Source of the DNA: JBFXIE01 sp050176255
GTDB taxonomy: Bacteria; Pseudomonadota; Gammaproteobacteria; Burkholderiales; Burkholderiaceae_C
DNA length: 28,222 bases
Strand: one strand, 5' to 3'
NCBI RefSeq assembly: GCF_050176255.1
Contig: NZ_JBFXIE010000043.1
Part shown: one piece after another, positions 7,278-14,270 of the stretch
Numbering within the stretch: position 1 is the first letter of the stretch
How the letters are laid out: every line of letters begins with the position of its first letter
Translations under genes and position numbers: made by a program
Notes under the pieces: model-generated
Database searches by the model: none
The model's input: the letters and a program-made list of their open reading frames with translations, nothing else
What the model was told of the DNA's origin: nothing

Positions 7278-8090
7278 TCAGCCCGCGGGCCGCCGCGTGC
7301 GTGCCGATGCAGTGGTCTTGGCTGCGGCAGGCCGGCTTGCGCTGGCGTCGGGTGCAGCGGCGCCGGCGGCGCCCGTCTTGGCAGCGGCCTTGCGTGCGGC
7401 AGGCTGCGCCTTGCCGGCTGCCTGGGCAGAGGGTGTGGCCTGCGCGCTGACGGCAGCTGCAGCCGCGCTTTGCAGATCCTGGGCGGTCTGCATGCCCTGG
7501 GCTGCCGCCTGCGCGGCCATGTCGGTGGCTGTCTTGACGGCGCCGCTGGCCATCTCGCGGGTTGCCTCGAAGGCGGCCTGGTGCGCGCTGACGTCCTTGA
7601 TGGCGTTGGCCGCAATCTGCTGAAACTGGCTGGTCAGCGCGCCCCACCATTGCATGGGGTCGGCCATGCCGGGAATGGCGGACGCCGCCTGCGCCTGCGC
7701 AGCCTGCGGCTCGGGCGATGCGGCGGACGACGGCGCAGCCGCGGCGCTGGCATCGTCGGGGGTGGCGCGTGCCGCGCCAAATGCGCCGGCCAGGTCGCCC
7801 ATGGCGGTGTTCATGCCCTGCAGCGTGGCCAGGGTCATCTTTTGCACCTCCAGCGCCTGCACGGTGGCAGTGAGCGCGCGCGAGTTCTGATCGAGCCAGA
7901 ACTGCACGGACTTGAGCTCCTGGATGCGCTTGTCGATGTCTTCCACGCTCATCGTGGGCGCAATCCAGCCGGTGGGCATCGACATGCCGGGCATGGCCGG
8001 CATGCCGGCCGCTGCGCCCTTGGCCAGGTTTTGCAGGAAGTCAAAGCCCGGAACAAAGCGCCCGAAGCCGAAGGGGGATGTATCGCTCAT
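7278..8090 (-). CDS. phaM: PhaM-type polyhydroxyalkanoate granule protein
   Basis: A 270-residue protein matching PhaM of Cupriavidus necator, which activates PHA synthase PhaC, sits on granules and ties them to the nucleoid. The N-terminal half has GFDFLQNLAKG and the helical segment PTMSVEDIDKRIQELKSVQ, then QALEVQKMTLATL (about residues 45-95), typical of the family. The C-terminal 70 residues are Ala-, Pro- and Lys/Arg-rich (KAQPAARKAAAKTG, ending RTRRPAG), resembling the histone-like DNA-binding tail. An AGGAG five bases before the ATG at 8090 decides the start over a GTG two codons upstream. No PHA synthase gene lies in the window. Confidence 0.82.
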   Translation of the reverse strand: MSDTSPFGFGRFVPGFDFLQNLAKGAAAGMPAMPGMSMPTGWIAPTMSVEDIDKRIQELKSVQFWLDQNSRALTATVQALEVQKMTLATLQGMNTAMGDLAGAFGAARATPDDASAAAAPSSAASPEPQAAQAQAASAIPGMADPMQWWGALTSQFQQIAANAIKDVSAHQAAFEATREMASGAVKTATDMAAQAAAQGMQTAQDLQSAAAAAVSAQATPSAQAAGKAQPAARKAAAKTGAAGAAAPDASASRPAAAKTTASARTRRPAG

Positions 8091-8095
8091 GGCCA

Positions 8096-8100
8096 CTCCT
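8096..8100 (-). promoter_or_regulatory. Ribosome binding site deciding the phaM start
   Basis: AGGAG on the reverse strand lies five bases before the ATG at 8090 and overlaps the alternative GTG at 8096, excluding the longer form. Confidence 0.6.
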
Positions 8101-8143
8101 GTGTGTCTCTGGTGGATTAGGTGATTGACAGCTTACCCGCAAT

Positions 8144-8164
8144 GCCGCGCAAACGCGGCTTTTT
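8144..8164 (+). terminator. Rho-independent terminator reading forward
   Basis: GCCGCG (8144-8149), a CAAA loop, CGCGGC (8154-8159), then five T residues on the forward strand. Both neighbouring genes (phaM and the desaturase) are on the reverse strand, so the T tail faces against them. On the reverse strand the hairpin has A residues before it and no T tail after it. Confidence 0.55.
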
Positions 8165-8205
8165 CATGCAAATCTGCGCGGCGCGTGCCGTGTTGTCTTG
8201 CGGAC

Positions 8206-9420
8206 TCAGGCGCGTGCCGCACGCAGGCGCACAGAGAACTCCTGCAGCGCCGCGATGCCGCTGGCCTCGGCCCGCTGGCACCAGGCCTGCAGGTCGGCCG
8301 TGAGCTGCTCGCGCGAGCGCGAGGTGTTCAGCCACAGCTGGCGCAGCTCTTCGCGCATGGTGACCATCTTGTCCAGCGCGGGGTGAGCGGCGCGGGCCTG
8401 GGCCAGCTGCGGCTGGGCGCGGGCGGGCACCTTCTCGGCGTCGCGGTGCAGCCAGCGCCGGGCCGTCCTGAGGGCAGACACATCGGCCTTGCGCGCCTTC
8501 AGGGCGGCGATCTCGTCCTGGCAGGCGCGCCGCACGTCGCGCGCGTAGCCGGCCATGACCTCGTAGCGGTTGGCGATCAGGGCCTCCAGCGTCTTTTCGT
8601 CGGCCACGGGCCTGACGGCGCCCAGTTGCAGCCGGGGCGGCACCTTCTTGACGGTGGCCCAGCCAATCTTGCGCAGCAGGCTGATGTAGAGCCAGCCGAC
8701 GTCGAACTCGTAGGGCTTGACCGAGAACTTGGCCGCCGCGGGGTAGGTGTGGTGGTTGTTGTGCAGCTCCTCGCCGCCGATCACGATGCCCCAGGGCACG
8801 AGGTTGGTGGATGCGTCCGGCGCCTCGAAGTTGCGGTAGCCCCAGTAGTGGCCCACGCCGTTGACCACGCCCGCAGCCCAGAACGGAATCCACGCCATCT
8901 GCACCGCCCACACGGCGGCGCCGGCCGCGCCAAACAGCGCCAGATCCGCGACCAGCATCAGGCCCACGCCCTGCCAGGTGAAGCGGGTATAGACGTTGCG
9001 CTCCATCCAGTCGTCGGGCGTGCCGTGGCCAAATTTTTGCAGCGTCTCAGGGTTCTTCGCCTCGGCGCGGTACAGCTCGGCGCCCTTCCACATCACGGTG
9101 CTCAGCCCCCGCGTCTGCGGGCTGTGCGGATCGTCGGGCGTCTCGCAGCGGGCGTGGTGCTTGCGGTGGATGGCCACCCACTGCCGGGTGACCATGCCCG
9201 TGGCCAGCCACAGCCACAAGCGAAAGAAATGCGACGGCACCGGCCCCAGCTCCAGCGCGCGGTGCGCCTGGCAACGGTGCAAAAAGATGGTGACCGCGGC
9301 GATGGTGATGTGCGTCGTCACCAGGGCGTAGAGCACGATGTGCCACCAGGACAGATTCCACAGTCCATGGGCCAGCCAGTCGAGGGCGGCGTTCAGCAGC
9401 GCCCCATCGGGGATCGGCAT
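8206..9420 (-). CDS. desA: Membrane fatty acid (acyl-lipid) desaturase
   Basis: A 404-residue integral-membrane di-iron desaturase of the delta-9 type, expected to introduce a double bond into membrane acyl chains and adjust fluidity. The three histidine boxes are intact: HRCQAH (48-53), HRKHH (85-89) and HNNHH (220-224), with an extra metal-ligand-like histidine at GHYWGYR (191). Hydrophobic segments flank boxes one and two and span about 150-190. The last 120 residues form a charged helical tail longer than the catalytic core needs. The start at 9420 is preceded by an AAAGG-like ribosome site. No reductase or ferredoxin partner is adjacent. The symbol desA is by family resemblance. Confidence 0.88.
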   Translation of the reverse strand: MPIPDGALLNAALDWLAHGLWNLSWWHIVLYALVTTHITIAAVTIFLHRCQAHRALELGPVPSHFFRLWLWLATGMVTRQWVAIHRKHHARCETPDDPHSPQTRGLSTVMWKGAELYRAEAKNPETLQKFGHGTPDDWMERNVYTRFTWQGVGLMLVADLALFGAAGAAVWAVQMAWIPFWAAGVVNGVGHYWGYRNFEAPDASTNLVPWGIVIGGEELHNNHHTYPAAAKFSVKPYEFDVGWLYISLLRKIGWATVKKVPPRLQLGAVRPVADEKTLEALIANRYEVMAGYARDVRRACQDEIAALKARKADVSALRTARRWLHRDAEKVPARAQPQLAQARAAHPALDKMVTMREELRQLWLNTSRSREQLTADLQAWCQRAEASGIAALQEFSVRLRAARA

Positions 9421-9631
9421 AGGTAAGACCTTTTCACAAGCAAAAAACCAGGGGATGCCCGCGCCGGTTGCGCAGGCGTGCTGTTGATATTAGAGGCCTG
9501 CCGCTGTCATGATTTCAAGCCGCGATCAGTGTTTACGCGGACGGCATGCGGCGCGGCAGCAGGAGTGAATCCATCCGGCGTGGCCGCGCGCGCCGCGCAA
9601 AAGCGGCCCGGGAGGGCGCGTTCACACTGTC

Positions 9632-10906
9632 TCAGTCCTTGCGGCTCCAGACGGCGGCAAAGAACCCGTCCGTCTGGTGCCGGTGCGGCCACAGGCGCAG
9701 GTAGCGCGTGCCGCTGTCGCCGCCGGCGCACAGGCTGGCTGCCTGCTCCACCTTGAGCTGCGCCAGCACCTCGCCCGCGTCCAGCGGCGCAAAGTCGGGG
9801 TGCGCCGCCGTGAAGGCCTCGGCGATGGCCTCGTTCTCCTCGGGCAGCACGCTGCAGGTGGCATAGACCAGGCGCCCGCCGGGTTTGACCAGGCGCGCGG
9901 CGCTTTGCAGGATGGCTGTCTGCTTGGCCGTCAGCTCCTGCACCGACTGGGGCGACTGGCGCCACTTCAGGTCGGGGTTGCGCCGCAGCGTGCCCAGGCC
10001 CGAGCACGGCGCATCCACCAGCACGCGGTCGATCTTGCCGGCCAGGCGCTTCACGCGCTCGTCGCGCTCATGGGCGATGGCGGCCGGGTGAACGTTGGAC
10101 AGGCCGCTGCGCGCCAGGCGCGGCTTGAGCGCCTCCAGCCGGTGGCCCGACACGTCAAACGCATACAGCCGCCCGGTGCTGCGCATGGCCGCGCCAATGG
10201 CCAGCGTCTTGCCGCCGGCGCCGGCGCAAAAGTCCACCACCATCTCGCCGCGCTTGGCATCCAGCAGCAGCGCCAGCAGCTGCGAGCCTTCGTCCTGCAC
10301 CTCGATGGCGCCGCGCGTGAACGCATCCACCTTGGCCAGCGCGGGCTTGCCCTCAATGCGCAGGCCCCAGGGCGAGTACGGCGTTACTACTGATTTAATA
10401 GCAGCTCGCGCAAGTTCTGCCTGCACTTCAGGCCGTTTTGCCATCAAGGCGTTGACGCGCAAGTCCAGCGGCGCGCTGTGCGACAGGCTGTCCACCAGCG
10501 GCCAGAAACCCTGGCCCAGCTGGGCCTTGAGCGGCGCGGCCAGCCAGTCGGGCAGGTTGTGGCGCTGGGGTTCGAGCAGTTCGTCGTCACGCACGGCGTC
10601 GCAGGCGTCCACCCAGGCTTTTTCCTGGTCGGACAGGGCGCTTTTAAGGAAGTCCCGCGGGCCGTAAAAGCCCAGAATGGCCAGGCGCCGTTCCTTGGGG
10701 CCCGAGCCCGAGCGCGCCAGCTGCTCGTACAGCAGCTTCTTGCGCAGCACGTTATAGACGGTCTCGGCCAGCGTGGCGCGCTCGCGGGGGCCCAGCGCGC
10801 GGTGTTCACGGAAATAACGCGACACCACCGCATCAGCGGGGTGTTCAAAAGTCAAGGTCAGCCTGACCAGTTCGGCGCAGGCATCCAGAAGGGCTTTGGG
10901 GTGCAT
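9632..10906 (-). CDS. rsmB: RsmB-family 16S rRNA cytosine-C5 methyltransferase
   Basis: A 424-residue RNA m5C methyltransferase. An N-terminal NusB-like helical region (about 1-140) is followed by a Rossmann domain with SAM motif VVDFCAGAGGKTL (223-235), the DAPCSGLGTLRRNPDLKW motif (catalytic-cycle Cys301) and YATCS (Cys351, nucleophile position). This matches enzymes that modify C967 of 16S rRNA. Residues about 155-175 (AKRPEVQAELARAAIKSVV) are encoded by a copy of the dispersed repeat, read in frame between the N-terminal region and the catalytic core. The gene follows purN on the same strand after a 103-base gap that holds another repeat copy. Confidence 0.9.
   Translation of the reverse strand: MHPKALLDACAELVRLTLTFEHPADAVVSRYFREHRALGPRERATLAETVYNVLRKKLLYEQLARSGSGPKERRLAILGFYGPRDFLKSALSDQEKAWVDACDAVRDDELLEPQRHNLPDWLAAPLKAQLGQGFWPLVDSLSHSAPLDLRVNALMAKRPEVQAELARAAIKSVVTPYSPWGLRIEGKPALAKVDAFTRGAIEVQDEGSQLLALLLDAKRGEMVVDFCAGAGGKTLAIGAAMRSTGRLYAFDVSGHRLEALKPRLARSGLSNVHPAAIAHERDERVKRLAGKIDRVLVDAPCSGLGTLRRNPDLKWRQSPQSVQELTAKQTAILQSAARLVKPGGRLVYATCSVLPEENEAIAEAFTAAHPDFAPLDAGEVLAQLKVEQAASLCAGGDSGTRYLRLWPHRHQTDGFFAAVWSRKD
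10384..10442 (-). repeat. Dispersed repeat inside rsmB, copy 2
   Basis: The forward strand reads TACTGATTTAATAGCAGCTC, GCGCAAG, then CTTCAGGCCGTTTTG, matching the reverse orientation of the family along its whole length. It lies within the rsmB reading frame and is translated without a stop, encoding roughly residues 155-175. Confidence 0.65.
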
Positions 10907-10961
10907 GGGGCGGATTGTCCCACCTTGCGCCCTGTGCGCTGTCTGGCAGCGCCCGATGGCT

Positions 10962-11018
10962 TATTGCAAAACAAGGCTCTGGCCCTTGTTTATCAAGCGC
11001 AAGCAGCTATCAATTTTT
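10962..11018 (+). repeat. Dispersed repeat between rsmB and purN, copy 3
   Basis: It reads TTGCAAAACAAGGCTCTGG, CCCTTGTTTATC, AAGCGCAAGCAGCTATCAAT and a T run. The right end overlaps the last codons and stop of purN (TGA at 11010-11012 on the reverse strand), so the element supplies the purN C-terminus Lys-Asn-stop. Confidence 0.75.
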
Positions 11019-11591
11019 AAGCAAATGCGCCAGCACGGCGCGCGGGTAGATCAGGTGCTCCTGCGTCAGCACGCGGGCGGCAAGGGTGTCGGCCGTGTCG
11101 CCGGGCAGCACGGGCACCACGGCCTGATCCAGGATGGGGCCCACGTCCAGCTCGGCCGTGACCTCGTGCACCGTGCAACCGGCGAATTTGCAGCCCGCAT
11201 CAATGGCGCGCTGGTGCGTGTGCAGCCCCGTGAAGGCGGGCAGCAGCGACGGGTGGATGTTGACCAGCCGCCCCGCAAAGTGGGCCACAAAGCCCGGCGT
11301 AAGGATGCGCATGAAGCCCGCCAGCACCACCAGCGCGGGCTCGTAGGCGTCGATGGCCTGGGCCAGCGCGGCATCGAACGCCTCGCGCGAGGCGTAGGCC
11401 TTGTGGTCCAGCACCTGGGTGGCGATGCCCTGGGTGGCGGCCAGCGTCAGGCCCCTGGCGTCTGCCTTGTTGCTCAGCACCGCTGCCACGCGCACGCCGT
11501 GGCGACCCACCCAGTTTTGCTGCTGCGCCGCGCGCACGATGGCCGCCATGTTGGAGCCGCCGCCGGAGATCAAAATCACGATGTTCTTCAT
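11010..11591 (-). CDS. purN: Phosphoribosylglycinamide formyltransferase (GAR transformylase 1)
   Basis: A 193-residue enzyme that transfers a formyl group from 10-formyl-tetrahydrofolate to GAR in step 3 of purine synthesis. All key features are present: phosphate-binding SGGGSN (9-14), AGFMRIL (91-97), the catalytic NIHPSLLP segment (N111, H113) and ELDVGPI with D149. Length is slightly under the E. coli enzyme. The start at 11591 lies only 24 bases from the divergent yceH start. The reading frame stays open far upstream, but that part is a shadow of yceH. The stop codon lies within a dispersed repeat. Confidence 0.95.
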   Translation of the reverse strand: MKNIVILISGGGSNMAAIVRAAQQQNWVGRHGVRVAAVLSNKADARGLTLAATQGIATQVLDHKAYASREAFDAALAQAIDAYEPALVVLAGFMRILTPGFVAHFAGRLVNIHPSLLPAFTGLHTHQRAIDAGCKFAGCTVHEVTAELDVGPILDQAVVPVLPGDTADTLAARVLTQEHLIYPRAVLAHLLKN

Positions 11592-11615
11592 TTGCCGCAA
11601 ATTATCCCCCTGCCC

Positions 11616-12317
11616 ATGCCCTTCGATCCCCACACCCGCCCCCTGACCGCGCCGCAGGCACGCGTGCTTGCCACGCTGCTGGAAAAATCCCGCACCGTGC
11701 CCGACAGCTACCCCCTCAGTCTCAACAGCCTGGTGCTGGGCTGCAACCAGAAAAGCAGCCGCGACCCGGTGATGCAGCTGTCCGACAGCGAGGTGCAGCA
11801 GGCGCTGGACGATCTGCGCCAGCAGACGCTGGTGCAGGAGATCGGCGGCGCCCGCGTGGCGCGCTGGGAGCACAACTTCCAGCGCGGCGTGGGCGTGCCC
11901 GACCAGTCTGCCGCGCTGCTGGGCCTGCTGATGCTGCGCGGCCCGCAGACGGCGGCCGAGCTGCGCATCAACGCCGAGCGCTGGCACCGCTTTGCCGACA
12001 CCTCGTCGGTCGAGGCTTTTCTGGACGAGCTGGCCGAGCGCCCCGAGGACAAAGGCGGCCCGCTGGTCATGCTGCTGCCGCGCGCGCCTGGCGCCCGCGA
12101 GCCGCGCTGGGCGCACCTGCTGTGCGGTCCAGTGGACGTGGCCGCCTTGCAGGCCGGCGCACAGGCCGCACCCCGCACAGGCGCGTCGGCCGCCGACAGC
12201 GACGCGCTGGCGCAGCGCGTGCAGGCATTGGAGGGCGAGGTGGCCGCCTTGCGCGCCACCGTGGCGCAGCTGTGCGAGCAGTTGGGCGTGACGCCCGGTG
12301 AGGATGCGGCGCAGTAA
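11616..12317 (+). CDS. yceH: YceH-family (UPF0502/DUF480) protein
   Basis: A 233-residue protein of the YceH family, whose members fold as two winged-helix-like domains; the cellular role is not established. Typical motifs are present: RVLATLLEKSRTVPDSYPLSLNSL written in two parts around residues 16-40, GCNQKSSRDPVM (42-53) and LLMLRGPQTAAELR. The C-terminus (about 195-225, ALAQRVQALEGEVAALRATV) is a short coiled coil. The ATG at 11616 was chosen by homology to the family N-terminus; earlier codons in frame overlap divergent purN. With a 24-base divergent spacer, promoter elements for both genes must lie partly within the opposite coding region. Confidence 0.9.
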   Translation: MPFDPHTRPLTAPQARVLATLLEKSRTVPDSYPLSLNSLVLGCNQKSSRDPVMQLSDSEVQQALDDLRQQTLVQEIGGARVARWEHNFQRGVGVPDQSAALLGLLMLRGPQTAAELRINAERWHRFADTSSVEAFLDELAERPEDKGGPLVMLLPRAPGAREPRWAHLLCGPVDVAALQAGAQAAPRTGASAADSDALAQRVQALEGEVAALRATVAQLCEQLGVTPGEDAAQ

Positions 12318-12331
12318 AACGCGAGCCGCTG

Positions 12332-12355
12332 CCGCCTCTGGGCCTCCCAAGGCGG
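12332..12355. terminator. Possible convergent hairpin after yceH
   Basis: CCGCCT (12332-12337) and AGGCGG (12350-12355) can pair in the 63-base gap between convergent yceH and the HNH gene. No T tract follows on either strand, so a role as terminator is weakly supported. Confidence 0.25.
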
Positions 12356-12380
12356 GCATAGGCAAAAGACTCTCAGCCTC

Positions 12381-12938
12381 TCAGCTCAGCAGCCGCGACG
12401 ACTTGGGCACATGGGCCATCAAAAACTCCATCTGGTCGGCCAGGATGCGCCGGTTGCGCAGGATGAAGTCTTCCCACAGGCTGGGCACGTAGGGGGTGTA
12501 GAGCAGCGGCATGTGGGCCTGCTCCGGGGTGCGCGGGCCCTTGCGGTGGTTGCAGGGGCGGCAGGCGGTAACCACGTTCATCCAGTGGTTCAGGCCATTT
12601 TTGGCAAACGGCACGATGTGCTCGCGCGTCAGGTCCTGCTCGGCAAAATGCCCACCGCAGTAGGCGCACACATTGCGGTCGCGGGCAAACAGCTTGGAAT
12701 TGGTGAGGCTGGGGTACAGGTCAAAGGGGTTGATGCTGGGCACACCGCGGGTGCCGATGATGCTGCTCACCGCAATCTGCGACTGCTCGCCCGTCAGCGC
12801 GTTATGGCCGCCACGAAACAGCGCAATCTGCGCGCCGATCTCCCAGCGCACCTCGCCCGCGGCGTAATGCGTGACCGCCTGCTCCAGCGATATCCACGAC
12901 TGCGGCAGCCCTTGGGCCGACAGCTTCAAGACCTTCAC
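12381..12938 (-). CDS. HNH endonuclease-domain protein
   Basis: A 185-residue protein with an HNH nuclease fold: CAYCGG at about residues 93-98, LTREHIVPFAKNG supplying the catalytic His, then NHWMNVVTACRPCNHRKG. The two CxxC pairs should bind a structural zinc. Family members are chromosomal, single-domain and of unknown substrate; this type is widespread next to ribF-ileS in Comamonadaceae as I recall. The start is a GTG at 12936-12938, chosen because a perfect AGGAGG lies six bases upstream and the N-terminus then reads VKVLKLSAQGLPQSW; no ATG is available. It is divergent from ribF and convergent with yceH. No linked restriction or mobile gene is seen. Confidence 0.85.
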   Translation of the reverse strand: MKVLKLSAQGLPQSWISLEQAVTHYAAGEVRWEIGAQIALFRGGHNALTGEQSQIAVSSIIGTRGVPSINPFDLYPSLTNSKLFARDRNVCAYCGGHFAEQDLTREHIVPFAKNGLNHWMNVVTACRPCNHRKGPRTPEQAHMPLLYTPYVPSLWEDFILRNRRILADQMEFLMAHVPKSSRLLS

Positions 12939-12944
12939 AACACG

Positions 12945-12950
12945 CCTCCT
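12945..12950 (-). promoter_or_regulatory. Ribosome binding site deciding the HNH gene start
   Basis: A perfect AGGAGG on the reverse strand, six bases before the GTG at 12938. It falls inside the longer open frame, which argues against the upstream start at 12962. Confidence 0.75.
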
Positions 12951-13034
12951 GCAATGCAACACAAGAATCGGAACGCTGATGTCTCGCCCGGCGCGCCATG
13001 GGTGCGCACCGGGTAGCGCACAATATACGCTTTT

Positions 13035-13095
13035 ATGTGACAGATTGGCGTCAAGCGCTTGATGGACATGCGCCAGCCGCTATCAAAAGAAAAGC
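13035..13095 (+). repeat. Dispersed repeat in the ribF leader, copy 4
   Basis: It reads GACAGATTGGCGTCAAGCGC, TTGATGGACATG, CGCCAGCCGCTATC and AAAAGC. It contains the palindrome TCAAGCGCTTGA and ends six bases before the ribF ATG at 13102. An AT-rich stretch (CACAATATACG, 13019-13029) just upstream is a plausible promoter core for ribF or the divergent HNH gene. Confidence 0.7.
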
Positions 13096-13101
13096 ACTGC
13101 G

Positions 13102-14145
13102 ATGAAGATTTTCCGCGGCTTCCATCATCCTGGAGTGGCCCCCGCCTGCGCTCTCACCATTGGTAATTTCGACGGCGTGCACCGCGGCCACCAGGCCATG
13201 CTGGCCCTGCTGAACAACGAGGCCCAGCACCGCGGTGTGCCCAGCTGCGTGCTGACCTTCGAGCCCCACCCGCGCGACTACTTTGCCGCGGTGCACCAGC
13301 GCCCTGATTTGGCGCCAGCACGCATCGGCACACTGCGCGACAAGCTCTCCGAGCTGGCGCGCTGCGGCGTGCAGCAGACCGTGGTGCTGCCCTTCAACGA
13401 CAAGCTGGCACGCCAGTCGCCCCAGGCCTTCATCGACGACGTGGTGGTGGGCGGCCTGGGCGCGCGCTACCTGCTGGTGGGCGACGACTTTCGCTTTGGC
13501 GCGCAGCGCGCGGGCGACTACGCCTTGCTGGACGCCGCGGGCAACGAGCGCGGCTTTGAGGTGGCGCGCATGAACAGCTACGAGGTGCATGACTTACGCG
13601 TATCCAGCTCGGCCGTGCGCGAGGCACTCGCCGCAGGAAACATGGCAGACGCCGCGCGCCTGCTGGGCCGGCCCTACGCCATCTCGGGCCATGTGGTGCA
13701 TGGGCGCAAGCTGGGGCGCAAGCTGGGCCGCTCGGCCGCCAGCGGGCCGCACCAGGACGGCTTTCGCACGCTGAACCTGCGCTTTGCGCACTGGAAGCCC
13801 GCCGCCAGCGGCATCTTCGCGGTGCTGGTGCACGGGCTGGACGCTGAGCCCCTGCCCGGCGTGGCCAACCTGGGCGTGCGCCCGTCGCTGAACCCCAGCG
13901 ACGTGAACGGCGGGCGCGTGCTGCTGGAGACGCACTGCCTGCGCTGGCCCCAGCACCTGGGAGCCGAAGGGGGCTACGGTAAGATCGTGCGCGTGGAACT
14001 GCTGCACAAACTGCACGACGAGCTGAGGTACGACAGTCTGGACGCCCTTACGGCCGGTATCGCCAAGGACTGCGATGACGCCCGCGCGTACTTCGCATCC
14101 ACCCACGCAGAGACCCGTCGCCAGACCACCCGCGACCGAATTTGA
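13102..14145 (+). CDS. ribF: Bifunctional riboflavin kinase / FAD synthetase
   Basis: A 347-residue enzyme that phosphorylates riboflavin to FMN and adenylates FMN to FAD. The N-terminal nucleotidyltransferase domain has GNFDGVHRGH (21-30) and VSSSAVRE near residue 171. The C-terminal flavokinase domain shows HGRKLGRKLGR, then GIFAVLVHGL and GVANLGVRPSLNP. The usual GFPTANL motif is replaced by a longer loop ending RTLNL, so Thr and Asn are kept but the spacing differs. A 12-base tandem duplication encodes the repeated GRKL. The ATG lies directly after a dispersed repeat and no strong Shine-Dalgarno is visible. ileS follows 125 bases downstream. Confidence 0.93.
   Translation: MKIFRGFHHPGVAPACALTIGNFDGVHRGHQAMLALLNNEAQHRGVPSCVLTFEPHPRDYFAAVHQRPDLAPARIGTLRDKLSELARCGVQQTVVLPFNDKLARQSPQAFIDDVVVGGLGARYLLVGDDFRFGAQRAGDYALLDAAGNERGFEVARMNSYEVHDLRVSSSAVREALAAGNMADAARLLGRPYAISGHVVHGRKLGRKLGRSAASGPHQDGFRTLNLRFAHWKPAASGIFAVLVHGLDAEPLPGVANLGVRPSLNPSDVNGGRVLLETHCLRWPQHLGAEGGYGKIVRVELLHKLHDELRYDSLDALTAGIAKDCDDARAYFASTHAETRRQTTRDRI
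13702..13725 (+). repeat. 12-base tandem duplication in ribF
   Basis: GGGCGCAAGCTG occurs twice without interruption (13702-13713 and 13714-13725), giving GRKLGRKLG in the flavokinase domain. It is in frame. Confidence 0.6.
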
Positions 14146-14270
14146 CGGGGCCGCTGATCGCCCCGCCCTCTTGCTGGCGGGCTGCTGCCGCCCTGCCCCT
14201 GCCCAGTCTCGATATTTGCCGGCCTGCCGGGCACGATGCCCGCAACGCCCCTGACCTGAAGGTTCCCCCC

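Noticed and set aside
6274..7623. Forward open frame of 449 residues opposite the FIST gene and phaM
   Set aside because: Shadow frame; both reverse genes have family motifs and ribosome sites, and the forward product is low-complexity.
8125..9426. Forward open frame of 433 residues opposite the desaturase
   Set aside because: The reverse strand has three intact histidine boxes; the forward product has no recognisable domain.
9421..9631. Possible desaturase promoter (TTGAAA and TAATAT on the reverse strand) between rsmB and the desaturase gene
   Set aside because: The boxes are separated by about 20 bases, too far for a standard sigma-70 promoter; no other feature stands out.
14228..14242. 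Small hairpin CGGGCA/TGCCCG upstream of ileS, considered as a T-box or attenuator
   Set aside because: It is only six base pairs, has no specifier or antiterminator features, and T-boxes regulating ileS are not typical of proteobacteria.
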